This document shows, in pieces, positions 46,200-58,017 of a stretch of 64,000 nt of DNA. Location: positions 620,001 to 684,000 of the forward strand of contig WBVU01000015.1 in NCBI GenBank assembly GCA_009192285.1, given 5' to 3'. The DNA comes from Morchella semilibera. Its lineage: Eukaryota; Ascomycota; Pezizomycetes; Pezizales; Morchellaceae. The notes below the pieces were generated by a model. It worked only from the letters and a program-made list of their open reading frames with translations. It ran no database searches and had not been told where the DNA came from. A program made the position numbers and the translations under genes. The first letter of the stretch is position 1. Each line of letters opens with the position of its first letter.

Positions 46200-48529
46200 A
46201 TGCTTTTCTGCTATCACGATGTGTTTAAAACGCTAAACAGGGTTTATCCCGTGTCATGTACGGGTGGAGGGCCGGTGCGACCGATGGGACGGGCATTGTG
46301 GTGGCCAGGATATCAATTTGCATAACCAAACCTGTCCCTATGATAGGGAAAAGAAAGAATGCGATCCAAAGCGGTGGGACGAAATAATACCGTGTCACCC
46401 AAAGAGTTTATAGTATCGCTTGTCAAGAGGAGACATCCCAAGGCTTTGGAGCAGATTATCGGAAATGCGGGAATAGAACCCGGACCACCTCCAAACTAAC
46501 TAGTAGAACACCTTATAGTAAGATGTTTGGGTGCTAAAGAGGAGTTATACCACACCCCCTTCGACATTTAGTAAGAAGAATGCAAATTTGTTTCTGCGTG
46601 CGACTCTTGGGAAGACCTGATGTCTAGGTTAGTGATTGGCGCGGCATGTAAACTGTCTTGGAGGGGATGGGAGGCATCTGGGCCTCTGAGAGAATGACGG
46701 AGCATATTTGGGGCGTTGGAATCCGGCAATACTTTACACGGACTTTAGGCGGTGGGTACTATAAATACACGGGCGGCGTGTGTTCAACTTCGGGTTTTTA
46801 ATTCTGCCAGAACCGTTTATTGGACAATTAATGGCATCCGATATGACCCCGCTCCCGTAAGACTACCCCAGTTCGTATAGTTGAGTTCACCTGGATGGTG
46901 ACAAATGTTTCGTGTTATATCTATAACTCCCTTAAGCTTATCTGAGTAGTAAATACATGTATGTATATGTATAGTTCGTTGAGCTCCATAGGGTTGTTTT
47001 TGTAGCAACCACTATTATAACAGCTTTTTGTATCCAAGCCAATAGTCCTCCTTGGGTGAAGATTGTTATTAAGTCCACTAGCCTCCACAGAAGTTTACAT
47101 TATTCAAACTGTGGTTCTAGTGTGAGCACGCATCGTACTCGCAGCACCAGACTAATAGCTCTGGGTGAAATCCGTAGTGGTAGTAGTGTGGTGTGGTTGC
47201 GCGAAAAATTATTATCGTAGATCATTAGCCCCTTTGAGCCCTTATTATTACCGCAGCTAGTTGAGACCCGCATAAACTTGGCTAGCCACTGTATGAACTT
47301 GGCTAGTCATCGTGACTCGAACTTTTAGTAGCCAACAAAAGCAATGTTTACGGGGTTATGATCTGCTGTGAGCTCAAGGGTGGCATAGCCGTCGACACTA
47401 CTGTTTCACGGAAATCATCGGATTGATTGACCTATTGGTGCCCTCCAGGGAATCTTAATCAATCTTAAGTGGTAGTGTTGATGTTTGAGGGATTGAATTG
47501 GGTTGAAATCGAGCGTCTGGGGGATGATATATCTAGGTATATGTAGTCAGTATGATATTTCTTAATCTTTGTCCGTGTAGTCAGAACGATTAGAACCCCT
47601 GGGGATAATAGAGTAAAGCTAAGAGTCGATCCTGAGGGAGGGATTATAGACTGCCTCCCCGAAAGCTCAGTTGAAAGTCTCCTCTTGTGGTGGGCCTCAG
47701 TGTTGAAGAGCAGCTGCTGGTGCAATCGAATTAGCGGGGATAGGAGGGGGTGCTGAAAGATGATCTGGGGATTGGGTGATCTTTGAGAACCTACCTTTTT
47801 TTTTTTGGTGGTGAGCTGGGGCTGATACTTGTATGAGCATAAGAAGAGAACGAGGTATCCGTTGTTGTGGGTAGCTCTATGTGCCAAACAGTACCAGGAT
47901 AAACGGTACTTTAGGACCTTCTTCTCGAGGGTTGAACTTTGCTCAGTCATTGGCGGGGCGAGTGGGTGCTACATGCTTCTTTGTGGCTCTTGCTCTCTGG
48001 GGGGTTCCCGCTTCTCCTCAGCCAGTGGGTATCTTGTTGCGGAGGGGTTAATTAAGTTGGTGTGGATGAGATTGAGAGATTCGGGGGGGGGGTTTATAAT
48101 TAAGCTGCAATGAAAATCAGATACCGTGCTGCAAGCTCCATAGTAAGCTTAGGTCTCTGCAGTCTAGGTAGTTTGGTATTGGATTTCCTGAAAAAAGAAC
48201 GAGAGAGGCGGGCCATGTTTGCAGTAGTCACCCTCTGGCTTTGATGCATAAGTACAGGTTATGGTAGCTGAACGAGGGGTTTTTCTTTCGTACTATTCAA
48301 TGGGAGGAGAGCCCCCTAGGGGGGAAACCAGCTGCTACATTATGGGGTAAAATGGGGCAAAAAAAAAGACTATTTTTTTTAAGCTCAAATAGCAAGGCTC
48401 TGTCTGGGTAACTTCGAGACCAAGTCCCCTAATTCCCCCATTCTCCCTCAACTCCCACAACTCCACAATCCAATTCCCCATCTTTCATCACAACTCAATC
48501 ATCAATCAAAAAAAAAAATCCTCCCAACA
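46200..48529. other. Intergenic, with a degenerate tRNA-like stretch
   Basis: No protein gene recognised. A tRNA-like stretch lies at 46459-46556 (minus). One TACATGTA copy is at 46954. A 161-codon minus-strand frame at 47465-47950 contains a Lys run and shows no recognisable domain. The last 150 bases before 48530 are C/A-rich and probably the leader of the F-box-like gene. Confidence 0.5.
46459..46556 (-). other. tRNA-like sequence with A-box and B-box (pseudogene or SINE head)
   Basis: On the minus strand TGGTATAACTCC resembles a Pol III A-box and GGGTTCTATTCCC resembles a B-box, about 60 nt apart. CAAAC and GTTTG could form an anticodon-like stem around a long loop. The acceptor ends do not pair, so a functional tRNA is unlikely. 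A decayed tRNA or the head of a short interspersed element fits better. Confidence 0.35.
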
Positions 48530-49435
48530 ATGGTCATCACGGCCTACCCAAAAATCAAGATGTCTCCTTCAACCTCCAAAGCTAATTCCCTCCCCTGCGA
48601 GCTTATGGCGGATATCATGAGTCTCTGCACAAACTTCGACGATCTTTTGAAACTCTCTTCAATTTCCAGAAACTTCTATGAAACCTTCGAGTCTCTCAAG
48701 CCCGCTATCCTCTGCAAAGTCACAAAGAACATCGTCGGTTCCGGGAAAACCTTTGACTATCTTGTCGAGGTGCTCAAGTATCAGCGTCACAGCAGGGCGG
48801 AGATCTTGCAAGGCTTCCCATCAATTGTTGTCAACTACCACAAAGTCAAACCCTCCCTCAGCGAAAAGTTCAACTTTACCCTCAACGATGCCAAAAACGT
48901 CAAGATGAACCAGGAACATTTCGAGATGGTGCAACAGTCCTTTGTCCCTTCCCTTGCAGCCGTCCACAGACTTGATATTAGAAACTCCAGTTTCGCTGCC
49001 AAGCAGACCGTCTCCATCGGGATGTTCTATGAGCTCTGGGTTGCCGCACTTAGGTTCGGTTGGGAAAGCCTTGCTGACTGGAGACTTCATCCTGAGCATG
49101 CCGTTCCTGAAGACGAACAAAAGATGCTTGACTTCAAGTTGATCTCTGAAGTCATGCAACGTGGAAAGTTCGTCGCTACTCCCCAGTGGGCTATTCGCTC
49201 CCCTGGGGCGTATGAGGATGGCGGCAACACTCTCTTCAACGTCTTGATGCGTAACTTCGGATCCGAGCCCCGCGTGATGGAGTTCGGAAAGTGCGTGGCC
49301 CACTACAATAGTGGCCTCGCCATCGCACCTTATGCACGCCAGACTTACGACTACCAGGAGTTCTATACCTTTTTCCATGCCAACTCTTTGCGGGAAACCA
49401 TCGAACATTACGAACTCGACAAAAACTGGATCTAG
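48530..49435 (+). CDS. F-box-like protein, intronless, function unknown
   Basis: One uninterrupted frame of 301 codons starts at ATG 48530 after a C/A-rich leader ending in a ten-A run; a second in-frame ATG is at codon 11. Residues about 20-50 (SLPCELMADIMSLCTNFDDL then LKLSSISRNFYETF) have the Leu-Pro-x-Glu-Leu and spaced hydrophobic pattern of an F-box, which would link it to SCF ubiquitin ligases through Skp1. The remaining 250 residues show no repeats I recognise (no leucine-rich, WD40 or kelch pattern) and end ETIEHYELDKNWI. Fungal genomes contain many such single-copy or lineage-specific F-box-like proteins. The regular third-position bias supports coding. Substrate and role cannot be inferred. 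Confidence 0.8.
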   Translation: MVITAYPKIKMSPSTSKANSLPCELMADIMSLCTNFDDLLKLSSISRNFYETFESLKPAILCKVTKNIVGSGKTFDYLVEVLKYQRHSRAEILQGFPSIVVNYHKVKPSLSEKFNFTLNDAKNVKMNQEHFEMVQQSFVPSLAAVHRLDIRNSSFAAKQTVSIGMFYELWVAALRFGWESLADWRLHPEHAVPEDEQKMLDFKLISEVMQRGKFVATPQWAIRSPGAYEDGGNTLFNVLMRNFGSEPRVMEFGKCVAHYNSGLAIAPYARQTYDYQEFYTFFHANSLRETIEHYELDKNWI

Positions 49436-50293
49436 TCTGGCCTGGGCTCGCTGGGGGGAATGTAATGTAAGTTTGGAACAGTTTGGCTCTCGTTTGGTTC
49501 ACTTTTCTGATAGCTAATTGGAATCATGTTCCTTAGTTTCAACCCCACCTGCCACATCCTCATCGTCAAGGGTTTACAATTTTCGTCATCAAGGGTTCAA
49601 AATATTTCAAGGGGTATATGAGAGTGCGGTTTCCTGTAACTTAGTTCTGTGTTGGTGGGGATAAAATACGGTAGCACTTTCAGACAATCTTTTCACATCA
49701 TTGGTCACGAAGTGAGATGTTTAGCTTAGCTTGCAAGAGGTGTGCTGCGTGTATTCTTAATGGCCAGCATGAATGATCCATCTTTTTCCGTGGTCAAGTT
49801 CGATAACGACAAATAGGTATCAGATGCTATCATCATTGAGTTTGGATACTATGTATTACTAGCAAAACCACGGATCTAGAGAACAGCAGCCCAAGGGGAC
49901 GCCTTTCGAAAACCTCACCTTAAGTGTCTTCGTGGGCTCCAAAAAGCCACGTGGTCTGGAGAGCTGGGTTGTTGTATATACATTTATACTGGTGGGTAAG
50001 TACATGTACATGTAGGCAAAGCCCCACCGACCTGCATGAGCTAGCGAGTGATAATCTATGATCCAGACAATCTTTGCATTTTTTCTCTCTTCATACTGAT
50101 AATCTTTACATTCCAGGCGTGTCGTGTCTGTATACCCTATAATGAGCCCTGGAGAATCAGTCCAGGAGGATCTCCTGTCATGAGTATCCACGTACAAGTC
50201 ACGACGGAGCTCCAGAGATCAGCAGTCTTAAGGTGTCAGGTTAGCATCTATACTGTGTGATCAACCGTCAGAGAGAAAGGAAAAGGAGTCCTA

Positions 50294-50401
50294 GAATACT
50301 GTAATTATGTAGATTAGCCACAAAGGTTAGGGTTATATACAGCGCCCTTTGTGCTATTACCTGAATACTGTAATTATGTAGATTAGCCACAAAGGTTAGG
50401 G
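50294..50401. repeat. 39-bp direct repeat, 69-bp period
   Basis: The 39 bases at 50294-50332 (starting GAATACTGTAATTATGTAGA) recur exactly at 50363-50401. The following sequence TGCTATTACCT is also repeated (50352 and 50406), so the duplicated period is about 69 bp. Confidence 0.9.
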
Positions 50402-50484
50402 GGGTTGCTATTACCTTTAGAGGGGAGCTAGGGGTGCTGTCTTAGTGGTTGCGGGCCAAGCCGTTAGTTGAAGGCAGGAAAATC

Positions 50485-50561
50485 TTTCTCTGGCCAGATC
50501 AATTTCTCTGGCCGGATCAATTAATTTCTCTGGCCGGATCAATTTCTTGAGGCCGGATCAA
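50485..50561. repeat. Tandem array of an 18-bp unit, four copies
   Basis: The unit TTTCTCTGGCCGGATCAA occurs at 50485, 50503, 50525 and, diverged, 50543. A 4-base TTAA spacer separates copies two and three, and the first copy has one substitution. Non-coding. Confidence 0.9.
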
Positions 50562-51016
50562 CCTCTCAGAGCGGGACGCTCTAGGGTTAGGTGAGTGGGC
50601 ATCATGGTCACTGTGCAATCCCCGCTCTGGCGGATGTTGATATGATCAGCCACAGTACCCCCAATTGCAACCATAAAAGCCCGCCTCTCCCACCACCCTT
50701 CTTCCCTCCCCATGCCATAATCGTAATCTGCTTACCCCCCGGGGGGAAGCAAAAAAAACGACCCCTTTCCTTTGTTCCTTTTTGGGTCAGCCGGTTAACA
50801 ACCGTGGCACAGAGAGGGTTGGCAACCTCTCTGTACTGGCAAAAAGACACTAGAACCCCCTTTCTAGGGGTTCGTGTCATTGTGTACTCTCGGGACCCTC
50901 AGACTCATTCTGAGGGTCCACAGTGTCGCCAGCGTTTCACTGCTGCTGGCTGACGCGAAAAAAATCTTTTTTTTTCATTGCTTTCCTGGCTGCTTGCGAG
51001 GGAGTGATAAAAGAAA

Positions 51017-51250
51017 AATTTTTTTTTTATTTTTTTTATTTTTTTTATTTTTTTTTTATTTTTTTTTTATTCTTTTTTTTTTTATTTTTTTTTTTTTATT
51101 TTTTTTGTAAAATCTGTTTGTTTTTTTATATTTTTTTTTTTTATATTTTTTTTTTATTTTTTTTTTATTTATTTATTATTTATTTATTTATTTATTTTTA
51201 ATCTTTGTATTTATTTTAATTTATTTTAATTTATTCTATATCTATTTATT
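51017..51250. repeat. T-rich low-complexity tract, (T)n A / ATTT repeats
   Basis: About 230 bases almost entirely T with single A interruptions, becoming regular ATTT near 51165-51198. Purely T on the plus strand, so strongly strand-asymmetric. It could be expanded simple sequence or the tail of a retroposed copy. Confidence 0.85.
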
Positions 51251-52596
51251 TTACATCCTTTTGCACATCGATCCAATGATTTTCTTTTTATTCCATCATG
51301 TTAGTAGCTCATGTCATCCAATTTATTTATCCGTATTTATGTTCCCCTCCTCCTCTCTAGATCTAGCTCTAGCCCTCCAAAAATTCCTCAAAAAATAAAA
51401 AAAAAGGCCTCCTCCAGCTGTCTGTGAGGGGGGCAAGCTTAGGAAGAGCTCTCCTCCCTTACAGCCCCCAGTGCTCGATGCCTCGGGGTGGGGTGGGGAT
51501 GTTTTAGGGCTGATTTTTAGCTACGATATCTGTTTGTGAATACGCGGATTTTCAATGTGCTAATAGGTTGCTTCAATATCGCGGAATCTAGAGATCTAGA
51601 GAACACCACCTTGCGTTGGACGCTATTGCTGCAAGGATTGACATAGTAGATGGATAGATAGACTTGGCACCACTACGTGATTGCGGATTATTTAACTAGT
51701 TGGGTTGTAGGAGACTGCGGGGATGGACATCATGATTACTTGTATTTAAACTTATAAGCCGTTTAGGTCTATTACTTAAACTCATTGCAAGACTTTAATG
51801 GGCTCTAGTATACGGCCATGTCGATACGTACACAGAAGCAAAGCCACAACTAAACCAAGGTAGAAGAACAATTGAGCCCCTCCTGTATGTCTAGGAATTG
51901 AAGCAACCCCCCCACCGGTACCCGCGGGCTTTATCATATAGACTTAAATAACCGTACAAGACAGTCACTACACATCAGCTAAATGGCAGACCAATACACC
52001 CGGGCGTGAGGTAACTCCTCCGCCCCCCAATCTCAACCAGTTGCATAAAACTGGAGTGAGCTAGAGAAAGGGTATACGTAAGAGAAAGAGCAAGCATAGG
52101 TCTCGTCCCCCTAAACCCAAGCCTGCTGTTCCTTCACTCTACGGGCCTAATTTCATTCAACACAGGTATGCGTTGACTGGAGGGGACCAGAAGAAGGAGA
52201 CATCAACCTACTAAATAACTGCATCCCTATACAGGTTCAGTCTTTTACTGCGGTTCCTGGTGGGGCTGTGAGGTAGTTATAGCTAAAGATAGATGGACCA
52301 TATATAGGGTTAGTCTTTAGTGTCTGAGCATATATAGGCTTGCTATTGGGCCGTGTGGACTACCAGCACCAAGACCAACAGAAAACCCAGATCCACGGCA
52401 ATCGGGTGGTTTGCACTATGTAATTATTTCCCATGGTCTTTTACGCACATTATAAACTGGTTTTATTTTCTCCAGTATAAATAAATAAAGAAAAGGCCTA
52501 GCGCCCCTCCCTGCCAATGATATTTACGACCGGTTGCAACCCTTGCGTTACAACTACCACCCAACCCATACACCAACCCTGTAGCCCTCACACCCT

Positions 52597-54170
52597 CTAC
52601 GCCCCCAGCGGAAAATCAATGACCTGCAGCCTTCTATCCGGGTACGACCCAGATTGGCGGAAGAACACAGAAAGGATGTTCTGGTCCTTCAAGCGCGCCT
52701 TGTCAAACAGGGGCTCGGTATCGAAACCCGTGCCGGTCCACAGGAGCTTCCAATCCTTGAACGAGCCTGCAACGGTCGAGTAGTAGATATATACCTCTGT
52801 GTTGGTGTTAGATGGGATCAGAGCGATGAGTTCGCCGCTGTTGGCGATTGCGAGCTTGCCGCGGAGGCCAGTGGCTGTTGGCGCGCCGAGGCCGCTGATC
52901 GAGATGGCATTTCGGGTCCATATACCTGTGGATATTAGCTAAATTCGGGGGAGAGAGGGGAGGGTAGCATACCAGTCGCGCTCCTCCAATAGTGATACCA
53001 CAAATACGTGCCGCTCGTGGTCTCCCTATTCAGCACATGGAACCTCCCCGCACTATCCGCAATCTGCCCCTCCTGGTTCAGAATACCGCTCCCCTGTGGA
53101 ATTGTGTAAACGATGCTACCACTTGTAGTTGGCCCAATGGTTGTGCCGGCGCTCATGCTGGCCACTGTTGTGCCGGCATTGTTTTTCCACGTCTGGCCCT
53201 TATCATCGGAGTAGGCGTAGCCAAGGTCGTGGTTGGTCACGACGTCGGGAGTCTCACGCCAAGTCCAAGAGACGGATATACGGCCGTTGATGTAGTCAAA
53301 GCCGTTGATGTAGGCATTGTTGTCGCTGCCTTGAAGGTAGCGCCCGACTTGTGACCAGGAGTGGGTAGTGGAGCTGTACAGGTAGATATAGGAATCACCA
53401 GCGCCAGAACTGTCGGGGTTGTTAGAGTTGACCGGGAGAAAAGTGAGGATTTGTGACTTACGCCCCAATACGCATCTCAAAAAAGAGGTCGTTGTCGACC
53501 CGTTCGAAGCGTGGGTACGTCACGGGTGTCCATATGCCTGTTGCCCCTGGGAGTGCATTCAGGGTGCTGCCAAAGAGCGCCGTGGTCCATGTGTACGATG
53601 CTGGGTTTGTTGCGACGCCCTGCTGCGAGACACGGTAGTGGAGGGGAACATCGTGGTGGTCTACTCACATAAGTTAGGGCCAATGAATCACCTATGGAGG
53701 GGAAAGAGGGGGGGGGGGAGGGTGTACCATAGCTTAAATGAATAGTGCCGTCCCCGGTAGAAATGCCGAGTGAGATAGTGTTATGCCCGTCAATGGTGGT
53801 CTGGACATAGTCGGTAAATACAATGAACTCCCACGCGCCTACAGGACTGATCTTGCGGCGGCCGAGAGTCACGAGGTTCTGGGCGTAAGTGCCCGAGGTG
53901 TTGTAGAATGCTGCGTATTGCCTATGTAAATGTCAATGACCTGATATAGCTATTATTATTATTATTACTGGGGTGAGTTATGCATATAGCCACCGACCAT
54001 CCATTATAAGAAGTGATAGCACTGGTTTGAAAGCTTCCGCCATTAAGACGCGCGCTGCCCTGAGGATCAATACCCAGATTGGTCGTGGTAGTGCCCGTTA
54101 TCGAGAGTCCAAGCACCACCGAGACCGCAGCGAGGAGCCAACAGGTGAGGAAGCTGTGAAATCTAGCCAT
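52597..54170 (-). CDS. Secreted BNR-repeat beta-propeller protein (BNR_4-like), possible polysaccharide lyase
   Basis: Five exons, 54170-53998, 53921-53728, 53660-53462, 53409-52973 and 52925-52597, encode 443 residues. A signal peptide is clear (MARFHSFLTCWLLAAVSVVL then GLSITG). The mature part has NGWQYAAFYNTSGTYAQNLV, the conserved DGHNTISLGI and TIHLSYDHHDVPLHYRVS, then Asp-box-like WTWRETP and YSDDKGQTW, and YHYWRSATG. This is the pattern of the BNR_4 family of fungal and bacterial secreted propellers. Some related seven-bladed propellers are polysaccharide lyases acting on uronate-containing glycans (for example a Fusarium rhamnose-glucuronate lyase), so action on plant or algal polysaccharides is plausible but not shown. 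The first intron uses a GTCGGT donor, fixed by frame at NG-W-QYAAF. The fourth intron is only 47 nt. Confidence 0.85.
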
Positions 54171-55351
54171 TGCTTGTTTCGAGAGCTGATCAATCTTTGG
54201 GAAGAGGGGAATTGGCCAATACTTATATAGCCCAATTTATTTCATTTATTTATTTATCCAACCGGCAAATTCGGTGTACGGGCTAATGTTTGCCGCTATA
54301 TTCAGATCTCATGTTTATTTCCCCCCTTCTTCTTCTTCGTCCTAACCCGGTGTTTGGCCCTAGTTTCCTGGATCATTAGTGATAGACATGCAGCGGACAA
54401 GCTCCCGGGCATGGGTGCGGCGGTAGTAGCTAGGCTAATGTGTGATCTGTGTGGGGAAGGATAATGCGGGGTGAGGAAGGGGGGGGGGAGGAAGGAGAAA
54501 GGGACGGAGGAGGAGGGGGGGGATTAATATAATCTAGACCTCATCTAAGTAGATGAAGACAGATGGCTGCCCCTGCATGGATCGGGGCGCCCGCTGGTGT
54601 TACCACCTGTAGGGAGATGCATGTACCTAGAGAGGTATTATTGCTCTCAGCAGTTGCTATAGGCATGGGTTGTAAGATGTGGTTAATTTATGAGGAATTC
54701 CCAATGCCTCTATTTCTCTATTATGCACTGCATTGACGATATCTCGTCTGTATTATTCTTTTTCACCTTGCATATGTGAGTTCGGTTAAGAGATACCAGT
54801 GTGTCGATCACCACACCGGCTTCCAACAGGGAGCGGCTGCTCGGCTTCCGCGCATTACTTTTTATACCCTGGCTTCTACTAGCTGCCTTGTATGCCCCAA
54901 AGCACAAGTACTGCACTTGTGGAACCCAATGTGCTTTTGGGACAGTGCGTATCCAGCCATGCAGTCCAGCTGGGAATGCTTCGTTTCTTTCCTCCTGGTA
55001 TGGCTGGCAGTCAAACGCCGAGTGAGCACTTGTGATGATAGGTAAATATTTTATTATAGCCCCCAAAATGCAGACTGCCCTAGCTACATGTATGGCCAGA
55101 AATAAAAGAGAGCAAAGAACAGAGACCATAAAAATGCATGTGACAGCTGATTTCGAGAACAAGAGCCTGTAGAGGAGTGTGTAATAGATCTTGCTATATA
55201 TCACACATAAAATAACAATGCTCCTCAAACTATTTCACCTCCAAAGTTTCAGTTTCTATTTTCGATAATCTTCAATTCAATACTCCCCCCCCCCTTCAGT
55301 TCCCATTCATCTTAAAAAAAATACTGCTTCCGTCACTTCAAACAAAATTCA
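54171..55351. other. Intergenic between the BNR-repeat gene and eIF2A
   Basis: It holds the promoter of the BNR-repeat gene (a TATTTATT-rich stretch near 54,240), G-rich runs at 54,480 and the 3' flank of eIF2A. Overlapping open frames on both strands at 54,710-55,228 have no recognisable similarity. One TACATGTA copy is at 55085. Confidence 0.5.
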
Positions 55352-58017
55352 TCAATACTCGCCCAATGCTGCGAGTTCCTGCTTAACCTGGTCTTCCGTT
55401 TTGATCTTCTTGAGTTGGGTTTCCTCAAGTTTCTCTCCACTGGCCAGTCTCGCTTTCAGCTCCTCGATAGCTCTCAACTTCTTGTTCAGGCCTCTGAGTT
55501 TTTTCTCATTACTTGAGGGAGTATCCAGCGCTTCCGGTTTAGGAGACTCACTCTTGGGTGGAACCTCCACTGCTTGTGGGGGCGCCAATGTCTCGGCACC
55601 AGATCTTGAAGGGTGCTGCGAATGCGTGTTGCGATCGCTTTTACTCTTGGACCTCTTAATCCCGTCCTGGTCTCGGTTGTTGCGACTCTTGCTCCTAGGG
55701 TGAGGACTACGGTTGTCCCTGCGAATTTGGTGTTCGCGCCCGTCGCGACCCTGGCGCTCGTTGGTACCATTGGCAGGGCCAGAGGGGGCTCCGGGAACCC
55801 CCGGGGCACCCTGCTGCTGTTGTTGCTGTTGCTGCTGCTCGAGTTTCGCCTTTTTAGCAGCTTGCTTCTTCTTGTTCTTGAGCGCGGTTCTGGTAAGATT
55901 ATCCTCATCACCAGTGCCTGCTGTGGGCAATGATACGCCGCCACCTGGAGCCGCTCCAGGAACAAACTTCTCAGCTGGCGCAGCACCGGGGACCTCCCGT
56001 CTCTTCCCTCTTCCAAAACCATTAGCGAGTCCAGAACCAGCTCCGTTCGCATATATGTGCGCCGCACCACCCTCATCTTCACGCTTGAAGTGAAGTGGAG
56101 TTTCCGTGTTACGGGCATGCGGCGGGCGGTACGCACCAGTCGGCTTTGGTGCTGTAGTGGCAACGTGCGTAGCTGCCGACGGGTGCGGGGCCGGCGCAGG
56201 CGGGAGTGGGTTTGGAAGTGGGTGCGCAGAAGCAGCCTGGGGACGCCAAAAGACGTTGTAGAGCTCATCGATTTCACTGGAGTACATCAACTCTCCAGTA
56301 TAGTGCCAAATCTTGACACCATTGTCGACCCTCAGCCTCGGGCTAGTAGTGGCGGTTAGGATATGCCTTCCGTCAGGGCTCCACTCGCAAACGCTGGCAT
56401 TAGAGGCCTCAATCGTGCAAATCTTCCTCATTCCAGTCTGCCTATCGTAGATATCCATTGATCCGTTCAAATTCCCAAAACCAGCAACAAGAACAAACCT
56501 TGCATGAGGTGAAAACAAGATTGTGTTTCTTGGTCCTGGCGCGAGCTGATGGACGGCTCTAGCGCGAAGGTCGAAAATGGTCGTTTTAGCAGGCATGAAT
56601 CCGTAAACCACACCAAATTCCCTGGAATCAGCCGACCAGGAGACATCATGAATTGGGCCTTCCTTATCTATAATGAAATGTTGCATTAGTGGCGGGCCCT
56701 GTCACAGAACTATAAGGATTTATACATACCAAGAGAAACGCGGCAGTCATAGTTACCAGCCACGGTAATCAAGTAAAGGTTGGTCTCTCCATAATAGCTC
56801 TTCCCGGTCTTATCTGCGTCAGTCTGCGCAAAGATGAGAACACTTGTTCCCATCGCATTCCACTTCAGTTGAATCCTGTCTGCCTTGAAGAAACTTTTCT
56901 GGCACAGAATAGTCTCAAATTGAGGAACCTCGTAAACCCTGACCTGGGCCGGTTTCCCCTTAAAAAAAACCAAGTCAGCATCCCTACTTTGCCTTGAGTA
57001 ATCAAAACTAATACCTTTCGTTCCGGAATAAACACGGCAACAGAATAGTTCTTGCCGGGGCTCAACGCAAATTCCGTGACGCCCTCGACGTAGAGATGAC
57101 CCCAAACAGTAGCCATGTTGTTAGCCTCGAAAAATTGGACTTCGTTCGAGACGACTCTTGCGCAGTATTTTTCATCGTGTGTGTACTGAAGGTTCCATCC
57201 GGACTGGGACTTCTGGACGAACGCTGCAACATGCTCTGTAGTTGATGTTCTCCACACCTTGAGGTTCTTGGTTGCGCTATTATCTTCTTGCTTGGCTTTT
57301 GGGGGTGTTAGTATTCGGAGAAATGAAGACTCTGCTTAAATGGGGTAACATACTAGGTCTTTCCCAGGTAATAATGTAGCTTCCGTGAGGGGAAAATCCA
57401 ATTTCATGGACATTCTGAGCCGGGAGAGTGCTGATAACTTCACCGGTATCCGGGTTGGATATTTTGACGCTGTTTGATATGAGTCAGCACAAATCCTGAA
57501 ACGAGATACCCACAGGATTCGGGTGGTGGAGCTCGGTCTGAAGCAGGAGAACAGTACTCTTCATTACAAGCCCAGGCAAAGTATTTGCCATCTGGGCTGT
57601 AGACACAACATCTATTGTTGGTCTCTGGCCTGTAGTAACACAGGAGGGTTAGTTCTCGGCGTTCAGGATCATGGTAGCAAACCACAGGTGGAGCAGCTCG
57701 CGATACAAAGATTGGGGCATATATCACCTGCTAAATCCAGACTGCGGCGAATACTGGGGATATGCTTCCGTTAAGCCGATAGTCTTCTGTGACCGGACTG
57801 GAGGGGCAATGTCAGTTCAAAAATTCCATCATTTACAGTTTCATCACATCATCACTACAAATGCACGGAATCCGACCAAGGCGCTAAACTACGATAGGCA
57901 TTATCTTCAGAAGATACGAATTCCGCTGAATCCGCTTTCTAGTTCTATATTTCATGCGGGGGTCTCGGAGGAGGTTCACTTACAAGCAAACTGGGTCTGT
58001 ACGGTAGTGGATGCCAT
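55352..58017 (-). CDS. Eukaryotic translation initiation factor 2A (eIF2A)
   Basis: Seven exons, 58017-57984, 57797-57728, 57629-57558, 57469-57354, 57295-57015, 56958-56730 and 56667-55352, encode 705 residues (yeast YGR054W has 642). eIF2A is a WD-type beta-propeller protein implicated in non-canonical initiator tRNA delivery. The start is MASTTVQTQFA, followed by CCVYSPDGKYFAWAC, EIGFSPHGSYIITWERP, LKVWRT, QSGWNLQYTHDEKYCARVVS and ADKTGKSYYGETNLYLI. Next come VSWSADSREFGVVYGFMPAK, FGNLNGSMDIYDRQTG and SVCEWSPDGRHILTATTSPR with LRVDNGVKIWHYTG, all typical of the family. The C-terminal part contains TGAYRPPHARN, a Gln run, a basic RS-like segment and the conserved helix LRGLNKKLRAIEELKARLA and TQLKKIKTEDQV. 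Six introns keep frame exactly; exons 1-4 are small (34, 70, 72, 116 nt). Confidence 0.95.

Larger units (their letters stand above)
49436..52596. other. Intergenic with tandem repeats and a long T-rich tract
   Basis: No gene recognised. It contains two overlapping TACATGTA copies (50001, 50007), a 39-base direct repeat (50294 and 50363), an 18-base tandem array (50485-50561) and a 230-base T-rich tract (51017-51250). The right end should hold the 3' flank of the BNR-repeat gene. Confidence 0.6.

Noticed and set aside
47465-47950. 161-codon minus-strand frame
   Set aside because: Includes a Lys homopolymer from an A run, no domain recognised, and composition is not clearly coding.
54710-55228. 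172-codon minus-strand frame with hydrophobic N-terminus
   Set aside because: No family recognised, open frames of similar length overlap on the plus strand, and no intron or leader signals were found; a TE or chance origin cannot be excluded.
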